Below are positions 26,903 to 36,678 of a stretch of 64,000 nucleotides of DNA, piece by piece; the stretch's first letter is position 1; each line of letters begins with the position of its first letter. Position numbers and translations under genes: made by a program. The notes under the pieces were generated by a model. That model saw only the letters and a program-made list of their open reading frames with translations, was not told where the DNA came from and made no database searches. Source of the stretch: Planctomycetaceae bacterium (GTDB taxonomy: Bacteria; Planctomycetota; Phycisphaerae; Phycisphaerales; SM1A02); the NCBI GenBank assembly GCA_002685335.1, contig NYWY01000054.1:1-64000 (forward strand), given 5' to 3'.

Positions 26903-29439
26903 CCGCGGTTCCCGGCTGGAGGATCCTCACGGTCTCGGCGATCGTGGTCGTGTCCGCGATGCTGCTGCCGGTGGTGGCGGGACTCGGATTGGCGGTGTTC
27001 GATCGCAACGGCGGGTCAGGCCTGGAGTACGGTTTTCGAGGCGACGAGGTGTTCTGGACCACGATGGCCTGGTCGATCGCGATCGCAGGCGCGGCGACGA
27101 TCCTCGCGGTGTTTCCCGCGGCGGGCTTCACCGGATTCGCGGGAGATTCGCGACGGCATGCCCTGGGCATCGCGGTCTGGTTGATGCCGCTCCTTCTTCC
27201 GCCGGCGTTGTTCTTCGATGCCTGGTGGTTGGAACTCGGCCCGGATTCGATGATCGGCCGGGCGGCGGCGGAAAGCGGGCGGGTCCCGCTGCTTCGGCGG
27301 GCGGTGCTCGCGGTCGGACTTCTGGGCATGGCCACGCCGCTGGCGATGTGGTTGCTGGTGGCCGGACGCGATCCGGTCGCCGGGCGGGATGAGCGGCTGA
27401 TCCTTCTCGATCGCCCTCGCCTCGGAGCGGTGCTGATGGTCCGGCTGCGACGATTCGTTCGGCCGGCGATGCTGGCCTGGCTGGTCACGGCGGCGGTGGT
27501 CGCGGGGCTGACCGTGCCGTTCGATCTCGCCCAGGTTCGCAGCTGGGGATTCGAACTCCGCACCCTCGACACCCGGGGGGCGGGGCCGGGGACCCTGCTG
27601 GACGTCGGACTTCCGGGATTAGTGCTCGCGGTCCTCGCGGGCGTGGCGCTCGCCCGGCTGCTTCGTCGCACTTCGCGGCATGTGGTCGAGCGGCAAGCCC
27701 CCGCCGATGCGGCTGCAGGTCGAGGTCCGGTCGGTCGAAGAATCGCGTCTGGAGTGATCTGGATCCTGCTTGTCGGATGGCCGTTGCTGATGCTCCTGCG
27801 AAGAGCGTGGTCCCAGGACTTCGAAGTCGCCTGGAGCCTTCATCGCGAGGCCCTGGGGGGAACCCTGGTGCTGGCCGCGGGCGGGGGGCTGCTGGGGTCG
27901 GTCATCGCGGTGGGATTCGCGGCGTGGCGAGGGGGAGGAGGACGAGGTCTGGCGGGAGGGCCGTGGCCGGCGTGGGCCCTGTTCGTACCGGCCTTGGCGA
28001 TTCTCGCAGCCATGCCGGCGACCCTGTTGGCGGTGGGCGTCGAAGCGGTCTGGAACATCGAAGCCCTCGGCACCCTCGTCGACGGCCCGGTGCCCACCCT
28101 GCTGGCGGTGGCCGGGCGAACCGCCATCGCGGCCGCGATCGTGGGCTGGATGATCGGTGGCCGGCTGGGATCGCTTCCGCGGCTCGATGCGCCCCGGGGA
28201 ATGAGAGCCGGTTGGAAGGCGGGCTCGCCGATGTTCACTCGGGCCGCCGTCACCGGTCTGCTCCTCGGAGGTACGCTGGCGGCCGGTGAGATTCCCGTGG
28301 CCGCCCGGGTACGACCTCCCGGCTTTCCGACCCTGACCGGCACTCTTCTGGATGCGATGCACTATCAATACGCCGATTCGGTGCTCCCCGTCGTGCTCGG
28401 GCTCGTGGTCGCGGCCACGATTGCCGCGGGGTTGATGTCGATGGTGATGTCCGCGTCGTCTTCGCCGTCCGCCCGTGTGCTTCGCTCCGGGGCGTGGCTG
28501 CTGTCGGCGCTGGTGATCTTCGGTCAGCCGGGTTGCGGTCCCGGTGGATCGCCGTCCGAGTCGGGAGGCGTGCCGCATGCGGTCGCGTTCGGTCGCCCGG
28601 GCAACATCGATGGTCGATTCGATTATCCGCGGGCGATCGCGCTCGATGAGCCGCGGGGGCGAATCTACGTGGTGGACAAAAGCGCGCGAGTCCAACGCTT
28701 CGCGCTCGACGGAACCCTCGAGGCGTGGTGGCGGATGCCATCCTTCGAGAATGGAAAACCGACCGGAATCGCGGTGGACGCGGAAGGGCGGGTTCTGGTC
28801 GCCGACACCCACGAACAACGGATCTCGATCTTCTCGCCCACCGGTGAACTGCTCGAGACCCATGGAGTCCTGGGGACCGAAGTCGGGGAGTTCATCTATC
28901 CCACGGATGTGGTGGGCGGTCCCGGTGGCATCTGGTTCGTGTCTGAGTACGGCGGAAACGATCGAGTTCAGATCTTCGATCCGGAGTGGAACCCGATCGG
29001 CGTCATCGGACGGGCGGCGGAAGAGGACCTGGAAGTGGAGGGTCGGACGATTCCCGGCCTTTCACGGCCCCAGTCGCTCGCCTGGGATGATGAGGCGCAA
29101 GAGCTGTTCATCGCGGATGCGATCCACCACCGAATCGTGGTGGTCGACGCGACGGGGGATCTTCTCCGGACGCTCGGCGGCCCCGGACTGGAGCCCGGCC
29201 GACTCGGGTACCCCTACGACATTGCGTTGGAGCCCGATGGCACGTTGCTGGTGGTCGAATACGGCAACAACCGGGTACAGCGGTTGGACGTTCTGACCGG
29301 TGAGAGCCGTGGCATCTGGGGAGGTACGGGAACCAGCCCCGGGAAACTTCGATATCCCTGGGGACTCGACGCCGGCGAGCGGACCATGGTGGTTCTCGAC
29401 AGTGGAAACAGTCGAGTGCTGGTCGGGCCGCGGCCCTGA
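26899..29439 (+). CDS. ABC permease (FbpB-like, degenerate loops) fused in frame to an NHL-repeat propeller
   Basis: An 846-residue protein starting at the ATGA overlap; an earlier in-frame start at 26800 has no support. Residues 1-550 are a double-length permease with about twelve membrane helices. The first coupling loop (LILLDRPRLGAVLMVRLRRFVRPAML) is degenerate. The second half ends LAAGEIPVAARVRPPGFPTLTGTLLDAMHYQYADSV, as in FbpB/ThiP permeases. With no stop, the frame continues through ATG codons at 28435-28447, a new signal-like helix and a lipobox-like GQPGC (Cys546). Six NHL repeats follow, such as YPRAIALDEPRGRIYVVD and YPYDIALEPDGTLLVVEYGNNRVQRLD. The NHL part could also be made separately as a lipoprotein from the internal ATGs. 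Confidence 0.85.
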   Translation: MTAVPGWRILTVSAIVVVSAMLLPVVAGLGLAVFDRNGGSGLEYGFRGDEVFWTTMAWSIAIAGAATILAVFPAAGFTGFAGDSRRHALGIAVWLMPLLLPPALFFDAWWLELGPDSMIGRAAAESGRVPLLRRAVLAVGLLGMATPLAMWLLVAGRDPVAGRDERLILLDRPRLGAVLMVRLRRFVRPAMLAWLVTAAVVAGLTVPFDLAQVRSWGFELRTLDTRGAGPGTLLDVGLPGLVLAVLAGVALARLLRRTSRHVVERQAPADAAAGRGPVGRRIASGVIWILLVGWPLLMLLRRAWSQDFEVAWSLHREALGGTLVLAAGGGLLGSVIAVGFAAWRGGGGRGLAGGPWPAWALFVPALAILAAMPATLLAVGVEAVWNIEALGTLVDGPVPTLLAVAGRTAIAAAIVGWMIGGRLGSLPRLDAPRGMRAGWKAGSPMFTRAAVTGLLLGGTLAAGEIPVAARVRPPGFPTLTGTLLDAMHYQYADSVLPVVLGLVVAATIAAGLMSMVMSASSSPSARVLRSGAWLLSALVIFGQPGCGPGGSPSESGGVPHAVAFGRPGNIDGRFDYPRAIALDEPRGRIYVVDKSARVQRFALDGTLEAWWRMPSFENGKPTGIAVDAEGRVLVADTHEQRISIFSPTGELLETHGVLGTEVGEFIYPTDVVGGPGGIWFVSEYGGNDRVQIFDPEWNPIGVIGRAAEEDLEVEGRTIPGLSRPQSLAWDDEAQELFIADAIHHRIVVVDATGDLLRTLGGPGLEPGRLGYPYDIALEPDGTLLVVEYGNNRVQRLDVLTGESRGIWGGTGTSPGKLRYPWGLDAGERTMVVLDSGNSRVLVGPRP

Positions 29440-29514
29440 AGTTCCCGACCCATCTTCCGGCCACGACCCCTTCCGCGGGGGTAGGCTTCGGTATCCGGAA
29501 GGAGCTTCCACGGC

Positions 29515-32508
29515 ATGCTCGCTGAGATCCCCATCACCTTCGAACATCCCTGGCTGCTTCTGGTGGCCTTGCTCGTGGTCCCGATGCTTCTGCTCGCGAA
29601 GATCGGTTCGGCGGGTCAGAGTCGAGGGAAACTGGTCGGCTCCCTGGTCGCCCGCTCGCTTCTTCTGATCCTCCTGGCCGTGGCCCTCGCTCGGCCGGCG
29701 ATCGTGGATCGCGGTGAATCGCTGACCCTGATGGTGGTCGCGGACATGAGCCAGTCGATTCCAAGGGAACTGCAGCGCAACAGCGAGCAGTTCCTCGCCC
29801 GGGTCGAGGAGGCCAAACGTAATGAAGAGGATCGCATCGGGGTGGTGACGGTCGCGGAGGCCTCGGAGATCCGCCAGACGCCCGATGTCAACGCCCGGAT
29901 CCAGCTCGATCACGCCGGAGATCCCGCCGCCACGAATCTCTCCGCCGCGGTCAGGACCGCGATCTCGCTCCTGCCCACGGACACTGCGAATCGAATCCTG
30001 CTGGTCTCGGACGGGAACGAGACGGAATCCAGCGTGCTCGAAGCGATCGAACTGGCATCCGCCAACGACATTCCGATCGACGTGCTTCCGATCGAATACG
30101 AATACGAACGCGAGGTCGTCTTCGAAGGGTTCAAGGCCCCGAGTCGGGCGAGAATGGGGCAGTCGGTCGACCTGCGGGCCTTCATCCATTCCGCGGTGGA
30201 GACCGAGGGGACGCTCCGGCTGCGACGCAACGACCGGGTGATCGATCTCGATCCCGGTTCGGACTCGACCGGCATCCGCATCGGACTCGATGCCGGCATC
30301 AATTCGATCACGATCCCGGTCACCCTCGAACAGGGTGGAGCCCAACGCTTTCGTGCGATCTTCGAACCCGATGATCCGACCGCGGATTCCCTGCTGGAGA
30401 ACAATCTCTTCGATGCCGTGACCTTCGTCTCCAACGACGGTCGAGTGCTGGTGGTGACCGATGCCCCGGCCGAGGTCGAGGCCTTCGTCACGGCGATTCG
30501 TGCGGGAGGAATCGAAGTCGTGGTTGAACCATCCTCGGTCATGGCTTCCGGCATGGCGTTGCTGAACGGCTTCGACACGGTGGTGCTTTCCAACGTTCCC
30601 CGATGGTCGATCGATTCCGAGGCCGACCAGGCCATCCGGTCCTACGTCCATGATCTCGGTGGCGGACTGGTCATGCTCGGTGGCGATCAGTCGTTCGGCG
30701 CCGGAGGATGGATCGACTCCGAGACCGCCCGAGCGCTTCCGCTGCGACTCGACCCTCCGCAGGAACGGCAGATGACCCGGGGCGCACTCGCCCTGATCAT
30801 GCACTCCTGTGAGATGCCGCAGGGGAATTACTGGGGGCAGAAGACCGCGATCGCGGCGATCGAGGCGCTGTCGAGCCTCGACTACGTCGGGATCATCACC
30901 TTCAACTTCGCGGCGATCGGACAGCAGGTCAACGGATGCAGCTGGTCCTTTCCCCTGCAGCTTGCCGGAGACAAGCAGGGGGCGATCGCGGCGGCCAAGT
31001 CGATGGTGATCGGTGACATGCCTGATTTCACGGGGTCGATGCAGCTGGCCGAACAGGGATTGGGTGCGATCAACGCAGGACAGCGTCACGTCATCGTGAT
31101 CTCCGACGGCGATCCCGCACCGCCACCCAAGGGGCTGCTGGACAAGTTCGTCGCTCAGGGAATCACGATCACCACGATCATGGTCGGGGGGCACGGCACC
31201 GGGTCCGATCGGCAGAACATGCAGGGAGTCGCCGAGTACACCGGCGGGACCTTCTACAACGTCACCAATCCCAAGGCCCTTCCGAAGATCTTCATCAAGG
31301 AGGCCACGCTGGTCTCCCGGTCGTTGATCCAGGAAGGCGACTACGAGACGCAGGTCGTTCCGTCCCTCGATGGACCCACTCGAGGAATCTCCACCACTCC
31401 CGGCATCGATGGTTTCGTCCTGACCGTCCCCCGGGAGGGACTGGTCAAGATTCCGATCAAGATTCCGGTCGAGGACGGCGAGGACCCACTGCTCGCATCC
31501 TGGAATCATGGTCTTGGAAAGGCCGTGGCGTTCACCAGCGACGTCGGTGCCCGCTGGGCGGGAGCCTGGACGACCTGGCCGGGATTCCAGCCGTTCTGGG
31601 AACAGGTGATTCGCTGGTCGATGCGACCGGCCACGCCGTCCAACCTGTCGATTCGAACGTCGATCGATGATCAGGGGCTGGCGGTGGTGGAGGTCGAAGT
31701 CCTGTCCGCGGACGGAGGGTTCGCCGACTTCCTGCCGGGAGAGGCTCGAGTGCTTTCTCCCGACGGCACCGGAAAACCGGTTCCCCTTCAGCAGATCGGA
31801 CCCGGTCGGTACCGCACCGACTTCGCGGTCGAGCAGCAGGGGGCCTACCTCGTCAACGCGGTGTTTCCCGGAGAGGATGGCGAGGCCGCCGCGAGCGTCC
31901 AGGCCGCGGTCGCGGTGCCGTATCGACGGGAATTCGCGACCACGCGTGACAATCGAGTCCTGTTGGAAATGATCGCGGAACGCACCGGAGGGAGGATCTT
32001 CCGTCCGGAAGTCGATCTGGAGATCGTCGATCCGTTCGATCGCACCGGCCTGGCCATGCCGGTTTCCCCGACTCGCATCTGGGACATCGTGATCGTGCTC
32101 GCCGCGTCCCTCTTCGTGCTCGACGTCGCGGTTCGCAGATTGTCACTGGAACGTCGGCGGCAAAGGCTGCAGCGACCCACCGGCGACGGCGGCACGGTCG
32201 AAGCCTGGCGGATGGCCCGTCGGCGGGCGTCCGGGGAAGGAGGTGTGACCGAGGCGGGGGATCCCACCCTCGCATCCCGTCGGGTCGAGGTCGGCGAGGA
32301 TGAGGCGGGCGAATTCTCCGTGGGTGACGATCTGGGCGCGGTCCGACGTGATGACGCGGAAGCCGCGGCTCGTCGGTCCTCTCGCCGGGAGACCACGGCC
32401 GATCAGGACAAGCAGGCGGCATCGGATGGGGCCGAAGACATGACCAGTCGTCTGCTGCGAGCCAAGCGGCGAGCCAGCGGCGAGGATCGAGGATCGAACG
32501 ATGGGTGA
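29515..32508 (+). CDS. Large membrane protein with two VWA domains and an amidotransferase-like domain
   Basis: A 997-residue protein. AAGGAG lies ten bases before the ATG. Two N-terminal helices (about 12-30 and 42-62) begin a BatA-like start. The first VWA domain (about 70-215) has an intact metal site: ADMSQS, TNLSAAV and LVSDGNE. A class-I glutamine-amidotransferase-like domain (about 305-410) contains LGGGLVMLGGDQSFGAGGW. The second VWA domain (about 425-600) has lost its DxSxS (it reads LIMHSCEMPQG) but keeps VISDGD. After a C-terminal helix near 855-875 comes a charged tail of about 115 residues. It overlaps moxR by 8 bp. It probably scaffolds a membrane complex with the MoxR ATPase. 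Confidence 0.9.
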   Translation: MLAEIPITFEHPWLLLVALLVVPMLLLAKIGSAGQSRGKLVGSLVARSLLLILLAVALARPAIVDRGESLTLMVVADMSQSIPRELQRNSEQFLARVEEAKRNEEDRIGVVTVAEASEIRQTPDVNARIQLDHAGDPAATNLSAAVRTAISLLPTDTANRILLVSDGNETESSVLEAIELASANDIPIDVLPIEYEYEREVVFEGFKAPSRARMGQSVDLRAFIHSAVETEGTLRLRRNDRVIDLDPGSDSTGIRIGLDAGINSITIPVTLEQGGAQRFRAIFEPDDPTADSLLENNLFDAVTFVSNDGRVLVVTDAPAEVEAFVTAIRAGGIEVVVEPSSVMASGMALLNGFDTVVLSNVPRWSIDSEADQAIRSYVHDLGGGLVMLGGDQSFGAGGWIDSETARALPLRLDPPQERQMTRGALALIMHSCEMPQGNYWGQKTAIAAIEALSSLDYVGIITFNFAAIGQQVNGCSWSFPLQLAGDKQGAIAAAKSMVIGDMPDFTGSMQLAEQGLGAINAGQRHVIVISDGDPAPPPKGLLDKFVAQGITITTIMVGGHGTGSDRQNMQGVAEYTGGTFYNVTNPKALPKIFIKEATLVSRSLIQEGDYETQVVPSLDGPTRGISTTPGIDGFVLTVPREGLVKIPIKIPVEDGEDPLLASWNHGLGKAVAFTSDVGARWAGAWTTWPGFQPFWEQVIRWSMRPATPSNLSIRTSIDDQGLAVVEVEVLSADGGFADFLPGEARVLSPDGTGKPVPLQQIGPGRYRTDFAVEQQGAYLVNAVFPGEDGEAAASVQAAVAVPYRREFATTRDNRVLLEMIAERTGGRIFRPEVDLEIVDPFDRTGLAMPVSPTRIWDIVIVLAASLFVLDVAVRRLSLERRRQRLQRPTGDGGTVEAWRMARRRASGEGGVTEAGDPTLASRRVEVGEDEAGEFSVGDDLGAVRRDDAEAAARRSSRRETTADQDKQAASDGAEDMTSRLLRAKRRASGEDRGSNDG

Positions 32509-33583
32509 TTTCGCGCGAGGAATCCGAATCGCGGTCGAGGACGTCGATGGCGTCGCCGCGGCGTGCACCCGGTTTCGGGATGCCTTCAATTCGCTCCGTC
32601 GCGAGGTCGGCACCGTCGTGGTGGGTCAGGAGGCGGTGGTGGAGCAGACCCTGGTCGCGCTCTTCGCGGGCGGCCACGTCCTGCTCGAAGGTGTCCCGGG
32701 ATTGGGCAAGACGCTCCTGGTGCAGACCATCTCCGATGCGCTCGGACTCGACTTCAGTCGTATTCAGTTCACCCCGGATCTGATGCCCGCGGACATCACC
32801 GGAACCACCATCGTGGTGGAAGACGATTCCGGTTCGCGCTCCTTCCGCTTTCGTCCCGGTCCGATCTTCGCGAACATCGTGCTCGCGGACGAGATCAACC
32901 GGGCCACTCCGAAGAGCCAGTCTGCGATGCTCGAGGCCATGCAGGAACGAGCGGTGTCCACCGGTGACCGAACCCGACCGCTTCCGGATCCGTTTCTGGT
33001 GCTGGCGACTCAGAACCCGATCGAGCAGGAAGGAACCCACCCGCTTCCCGAAGCCCAGCTCGATCGCTTCCTGTTCAAGGTCTCGGTTCCCTACGCGGTT
33101 CGAGGTGAACTGATGGAGATCCTCCGGCGGACCACGTCATCTCGAAGCCGCTCCGCGCGTCCGGTCCTCGATGGAGAGGACATCCTCGCCGCAAGATCGC
33201 TCTCCCGGAGAGTGCTGATCTCGCCTTCGGTCCAGGATTACGCGATCCGGCTGGTGATGGCGACCCATCCCGAGGGTGATTTCGCCGTGCCGGCGTTTCG
33301 AAACTACATCCGGATGGGAGCCAGCCCTCGTGCCGCCCAGGCCCTGGTCTCCACCGCGCGGGTGCTCGCCATCATGGACGGTCGGTACGCGGCCAGCGTG
33401 GAAGACATCCGGCGAATCGCCTTGCCGGTGCTCCGCCACCGGATCATCCGAACCTTCGAGGCGGAGGCCGACGGAGTGGAGGCCGACGACCTGGTGGCCG
33501 GTCTGCTCGAACGACTGCCGGTGGACCCGGATCATCCCGAGGAAGGGATCGAAACCATGTCGATGTCAGGAGGTCATCCATGA
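32501..33583 (+). CDS. MoxR-family AAA+ ATPase
   Basis: A 360-residue protein with Walker A GVPGLGKT near residue 67, FSRIQFTPDLMPADITGT, Walker B IVLADEINRATPKSQSAMLEAM, sensor region FLVLATQNPIEQEGTHPLPEAQLDRF, and the C-terminal AAA lid. MoxR proteins are chaperone-like ATPases that work with VWA-domain partners to assemble or insert metal into client complexes. The genes on both sides encode such partners. The start lies inside the preceding gene (8-bp overlap), and its stop overlaps DUF58 by ATGA, preceded by AGGAGG. Confidence 0.96.
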   Translation: MGDFARGIRIAVEDVDGVAAACTRFRDAFNSLRREVGTVVVGQEAVVEQTLVALFAGGHVLLEGVPGLGKTLLVQTISDALGLDFSRIQFTPDLMPADITGTTIVVEDDSGSRSFRFRPGPIFANIVLADEINRATPKSQSAMLEAMQERAVSTGDRTRPLPDPFLVLATQNPIEQEGTHPLPEAQLDRFLFKVSVPYAVRGELMEILRRTTSSRSRSARPVLDGEDILAARSLSRRVLISPSVQDYAIRLVMATHPEGDFAVPAFRNYIRMGASPRAAQALVSTARVLAIMDGRYAASVEDIRRIALPVLRHRIIRTFEAEADGVEADDLVAGLLERLPVDPDHPEEGIETMSMSGGHP

Positions 33584-34539
33584 CTCGATTTCCAGACGGC
33601 CCGCCGTCCCCGTCCGAACGACTGACGACGGTCGATCAATTGATCGACGGACGACTCATGGCCCGACTCGATCACCTCGACGTGGTGAGTCGGAAGATCT
33701 TCAACGGACGTGTCCAGGGCGAACGGCGCAGCAAGCGGCGAGGCCAGAGCGTCGAGTTCGCCGATTTTCGTCCGTACGTGGCGGGTGACGACCTCCGATT
33801 CGTCGACTGGAACATCTACGGTCGACTGGACCGTCTCTTTCTCAAGATCTTCCTCGAGGAGGAGGATCTTTCCATGATCGTGGCCATCGATTCCTCGGCC
33901 AGCATGCATTGGGGCGATCCGGCGAAGTTCGATTACGCCCGCCGCCTGGCGATGGCTCTGGGATACATCGGGCTGGTCAATCAGAATCGTGTTTCGCTCG
34001 CGGCTTTCGGCGGATTGGGCCCTGACGGCGAACCCGCGAACCTGCAGCGGCTGAGCAATCTTCGGGGTCGCCGTCGCACCCACGAAGCCGGGAAGTGGCT
34101 GCTCGGCCTCGAACCGGGTGGCAGCGGGGGCTTCGCCGACGCGATGAAGTCCATCGCCCTTTCGAGACAGGGGCGGGGCGTGATGATCGTGATCAGTGAT
34201 TTTCTCCACAAGGAGGGGTTCGAGACCGGGCTTCGCTACGTCGCGGGTCGTGGTTACGACGTCTTCGCGATGCAGGTGCTGTCGCCGCAGGAAATCGATC
34301 CCCGCGGGCATGGAATGAGCGGGGATCTCCGACTGGTCGACCTCGAGGACGAGGATGAAGCGGAGGTCACGGTGAATGCCGCGGTGCTTCGAGGCTACAA
34401 GGAGCGATTGGACACCTGGTGTGGTCGGTTGCGGGACTACTGCATCCGGCGCAGCATCATGCACATGATCGTCGACACTGGGATGGACCTCGACACGCTC
34501 ATGCTCGAGTATCTCCGCCGACGGGGTCTCCTTCGGTGA
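33580..34539 (+). CDS. DUF58 (VWA-like) protein
   Basis: A 319-residue soluble protein with the DUF58 hallmark GQSVEFADFRPYVAGDDLRFVDWNIYGRLDRLFLKIF followed by a VWA-type strand MIVAIDSSASMHWGDPAKFDYARRLAMALGYI. The MIDAS-like DxSxS is intact. The C-terminal half carries VMIVISDFLHKEGFETGLRYVAGRGYDVFAMQVL. It is the standard partner of MoxR. It starts on the ATGA overlap with moxR with a strong AGGAGG site and ends in a GTGA overlap with the BatA-like gene. Confidence 0.95.
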   Translation: MTRFPDGPPSPSERLTTVDQLIDGRLMARLDHLDVVSRKIFNGRVQGERRSKRRGQSVEFADFRPYVAGDDLRFVDWNIYGRLDRLFLKIFLEEEDLSMIVAIDSSASMHWGDPAKFDYARRLAMALGYIGLVNQNRVSLAAFGGLGPDGEPANLQRLSNLRGRRRTHEAGKWLLGLEPGGSGGFADAMKSIALSRQGRGVMIVISDFLHKEGFETGLRYVAGRGYDVFAMQVLSPQEIDPRGHGMSGDLRLVDLEDEDEAEVTVNAAVLRGYKERLDTWCGRLRDYCIRRSIMHMIVDTGMDLDTLMLEYLRRRGLLR

Positions 34540-36542
34540 CCTGGCTGACCCCTCTCTTCGGTGGCATCGTTCTCGCCTCGGTGATTCCACCGCTGGTCGC
34601 GCTCTACTTTCTCCGGCTCCGTCGGACCCGACGCGACATTCCGAGCACCATGCTCTGGAAGCGATCGGTCGAGGACGTGAGGGCGAATGCGCCGTTCCAG
34701 CGTCTTCGCTTCAATCTTCTCCTCCTCCTTCAACTGCTTCTGCTCATCCTGCTCGGGATCGCCCTGATGCAACCGAGTTTCGACGCGGGCTCGTTGCACG
34801 ACGGTCGGACGGTGCTGCTGATCGATCGTTCCGCCTCGATGAACGTCACAGACGGGGATGATCAGGGACGCACCCGACTTGAAGTGGCCAAGGAAGCCGC
34901 GATCGAGCGGATCGAGTCCCTGCACGCCGGCGGGATCTTCGGCGGATCCGACGCTGAGATCATGGTGGTGGGTTTCTCGGATGATCCGGCGATCCGCACT
35001 CCGTTCACCGATTCGCGGCAGGAGGCGATCGCGGCGGTGGAAGGGATCGAACCGACCGATGGCCGAAGCCTGATCGGACCGGCGTTCGACCTCGCTCGGG
35101 CCTACACCACGATCGTGGATCCGGATTCCCAGTCGGGACCGGGCGAGGCTCCGGCCGCGCTCGAGATCTGGTCCGACGGGCGGGTCCAGGATCTTCCGGA
35201 CCAGGTCCTGAAGCCCGGCGAGACGCTGCAATATCATCGGGTCGGGGAACTGGAGACCACGAACACCGGGATCGCATCCATCGCGGCCGAGAGGCCGTAC
35301 GACAAGCCTGGCAAGATCCAGGTCTTCGTCGCGGTGGAGAATCCCGATCTCGAACCCCAGCAGATCGACCTGCAGCTGGCGGTGGACGGTTCGGTTCGCT
35401 CGATCACGCCGGCGCCGATCGACGTGCCGGGAGCCCGTCTCGAACCCGGTCTCGGGCGAATTCCGGGGCGACGACAATTCGCCTTCACGCCGATCGAGCA
35501 GTCGAGTGGTGCGGTGATCGAGGCTTCGATCCTCGGAGAGGATGGGCTCGCGGTCGACAACGTGGCGGCGATGGTGGTTCCGCCGGCTCGAAGCATGAAG
35601 GTGGCGTTGGTGGGGCTTGATCGGCCGGTTCTTCGTTCTCTGCTCGAAGGCATGCCGCTCGAGTCACTGGACGTCATTTCGGCGTCCAGGTTCGCGGCGA
35701 TCAGCGAGGAACAGGGCGAGGAACAGTGGGATCTGGTGATTCTCGCGGACCCGGCATTTCAAATGGAATCCCTGCCACCCGGTCGCTACCTGTCCTTCGG
35801 AACCGCGCCGCCGATCGAAGGACTTCGGAATTTCGGCGAACCCGCCTCCGGCGTGATCGTCCGTCGGACCCGGGACACGCATCCGGTGTTTCGGATGGTG
35901 AATCTGGACGACCTCTTCATCAGCCGGCTCGCGAAGGTGATCCCCGGCTCCGGAGTGAGCGTGCTCGCGGAGTCCGGAGACGGGCCTTTGATCCTCGAAG
36001 TCGAACGTGGCCCGATCCATCTGGTTCATGTCGCCTTCGATCCGCTCGACTCCAACTGGCCCTACCTTCGGTCCTTCGTCAACTTCACCGCGAACACCGT
36101 CGACTACCTCGGCACCGTCGGTGATGCCCTGACCAGCAGTGCGGGCATGCCCGGTCGACCGATCACGGTCCGACTTCCCGCGGATGCCACGGACGTGAAG
36201 ATCCTCCCTCCCGGAGGTGAACCCCTTGACCTCCGGCCCGGCCAGACCGGTCTGGTCTCCTGGGGACCGGTTCGAAAAGCCGGTCTGCACGAGATCACCT
36301 GGCAGGAACCGGACCAGCCGGAACGTTCACGAAGAATGGTCGCGGTGAATCAACTCGACCGGGACGAACGTCGCATTGGAGCCGCGGAGTCGGTCGAGAT
36401 CGGGACCGCGGCGGTCCAGGGGCAACGAGCGCAAACCGGAGGCAGGCGATGGCAGGATCTCTGGCCGTGGATTCTGGTGGCGGTGATCGGACTGTCCTTC
36501 GTCGAGTGGTTTCTCTGGCAGCGCCAGGTGGGAGCCGGTTGA
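34536..36542 (+). CDS. BatA-like membrane protein with VWA domain
   Basis: A 668-residue protein. The GTG at 34536 overlaps the DUF58 stop (GTGA) and gives the classic BatA N-terminus WLTPLFGGIVLASVIPPLVALYFLRLRRTRRDIPSTMLWKRSVEDVRANAPFQRLRFNLL. A second helix near 65-80 is followed by a VWA domain with intact DRSASM, DGRSLIGPAFDLA and WSDGRVQD. The middle part is beta-rich and probably periplasmic. A last helix near 645-662 ends the protein. Upstream in-frame codons from 34419 lie inside DUF58 and are not used. It closes the 12.5-kb block and is followed by a strong terminator. Confidence 0.92.
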   Translation: MTWLTPLFGGIVLASVIPPLVALYFLRLRRTRRDIPSTMLWKRSVEDVRANAPFQRLRFNLLLLLQLLLLILLGIALMQPSFDAGSLHDGRTVLLIDRSASMNVTDGDDQGRTRLEVAKEAAIERIESLHAGGIFGGSDAEIMVVGFSDDPAIRTPFTDSRQEAIAAVEGIEPTDGRSLIGPAFDLARAYTTIVDPDSQSGPGEAPAALEIWSDGRVQDLPDQVLKPGETLQYHRVGELETTNTGIASIAAERPYDKPGKIQVFVAVENPDLEPQQIDLQLAVDGSVRSITPAPIDVPGARLEPGLGRIPGRRQFAFTPIEQSSGAVIEASILGEDGLAVDNVAAMVVPPARSMKVALVGLDRPVLRSLLEGMPLESLDVISASRFAAISEEQGEEQWDLVILADPAFQMESLPPGRYLSFGTAPPIEGLRNFGEPASGVIVRRTRDTHPVFRMVNLDDLFISRLAKVIPGSGVSVLAESGDGPLILEVERGPIHLVHVAFDPLDSNWPYLRSFVNFTANTVDYLGTVGDALTSSAGMPGRPITVRLPADATDVKILPPGGEPLDLRPGQTGLVSWGPVRKAGLHEITWQEPDQPERSRRMVAVNQLDRDERRIGAAESVEIGTAAVQGQRAQTGGRRWQDLWPWILVAVIGLSFVEWFLWQRQVGAG

Positions 36543-36591
36543 ACTCCGGGAGCCGGAAGCGGCTCCAGCCGAGTGGAAAAACGCGAGAAGA

Positions 36592-36622
36592 CATGACGAC
36601 GGCCTCGGAGGCCGTCGTCATG
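36592..36622. terminator. Bidirectional terminator
   Basis: A perfect 15-bp inverted repeat (36592-36606 with 36608-36622) lies between the convergent BatA-like and TPR-YggX genes. On the plus strand it is followed by GTCTTTCATCTT. On the minus strand it is followed, about 12 bases on, by a T5 run. It can serve both directions. Confidence 0.85.
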
Positions 36623-36678
36623 GTCTTTCATCTTCACGTCTCCCGGCCGGTTCCCCGATCTGATCGGGGGGGCTTCGT

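Noticed and set aside
29062..31509. An 815-codon open frame on the minus strand.
   Set aside because: It is antisense to the NHL and VWA coding regions, which have clear domains. Its translation is rich in Arg, Gly, Asp and His with no fold pattern, as expected of a GC-rich shadow.
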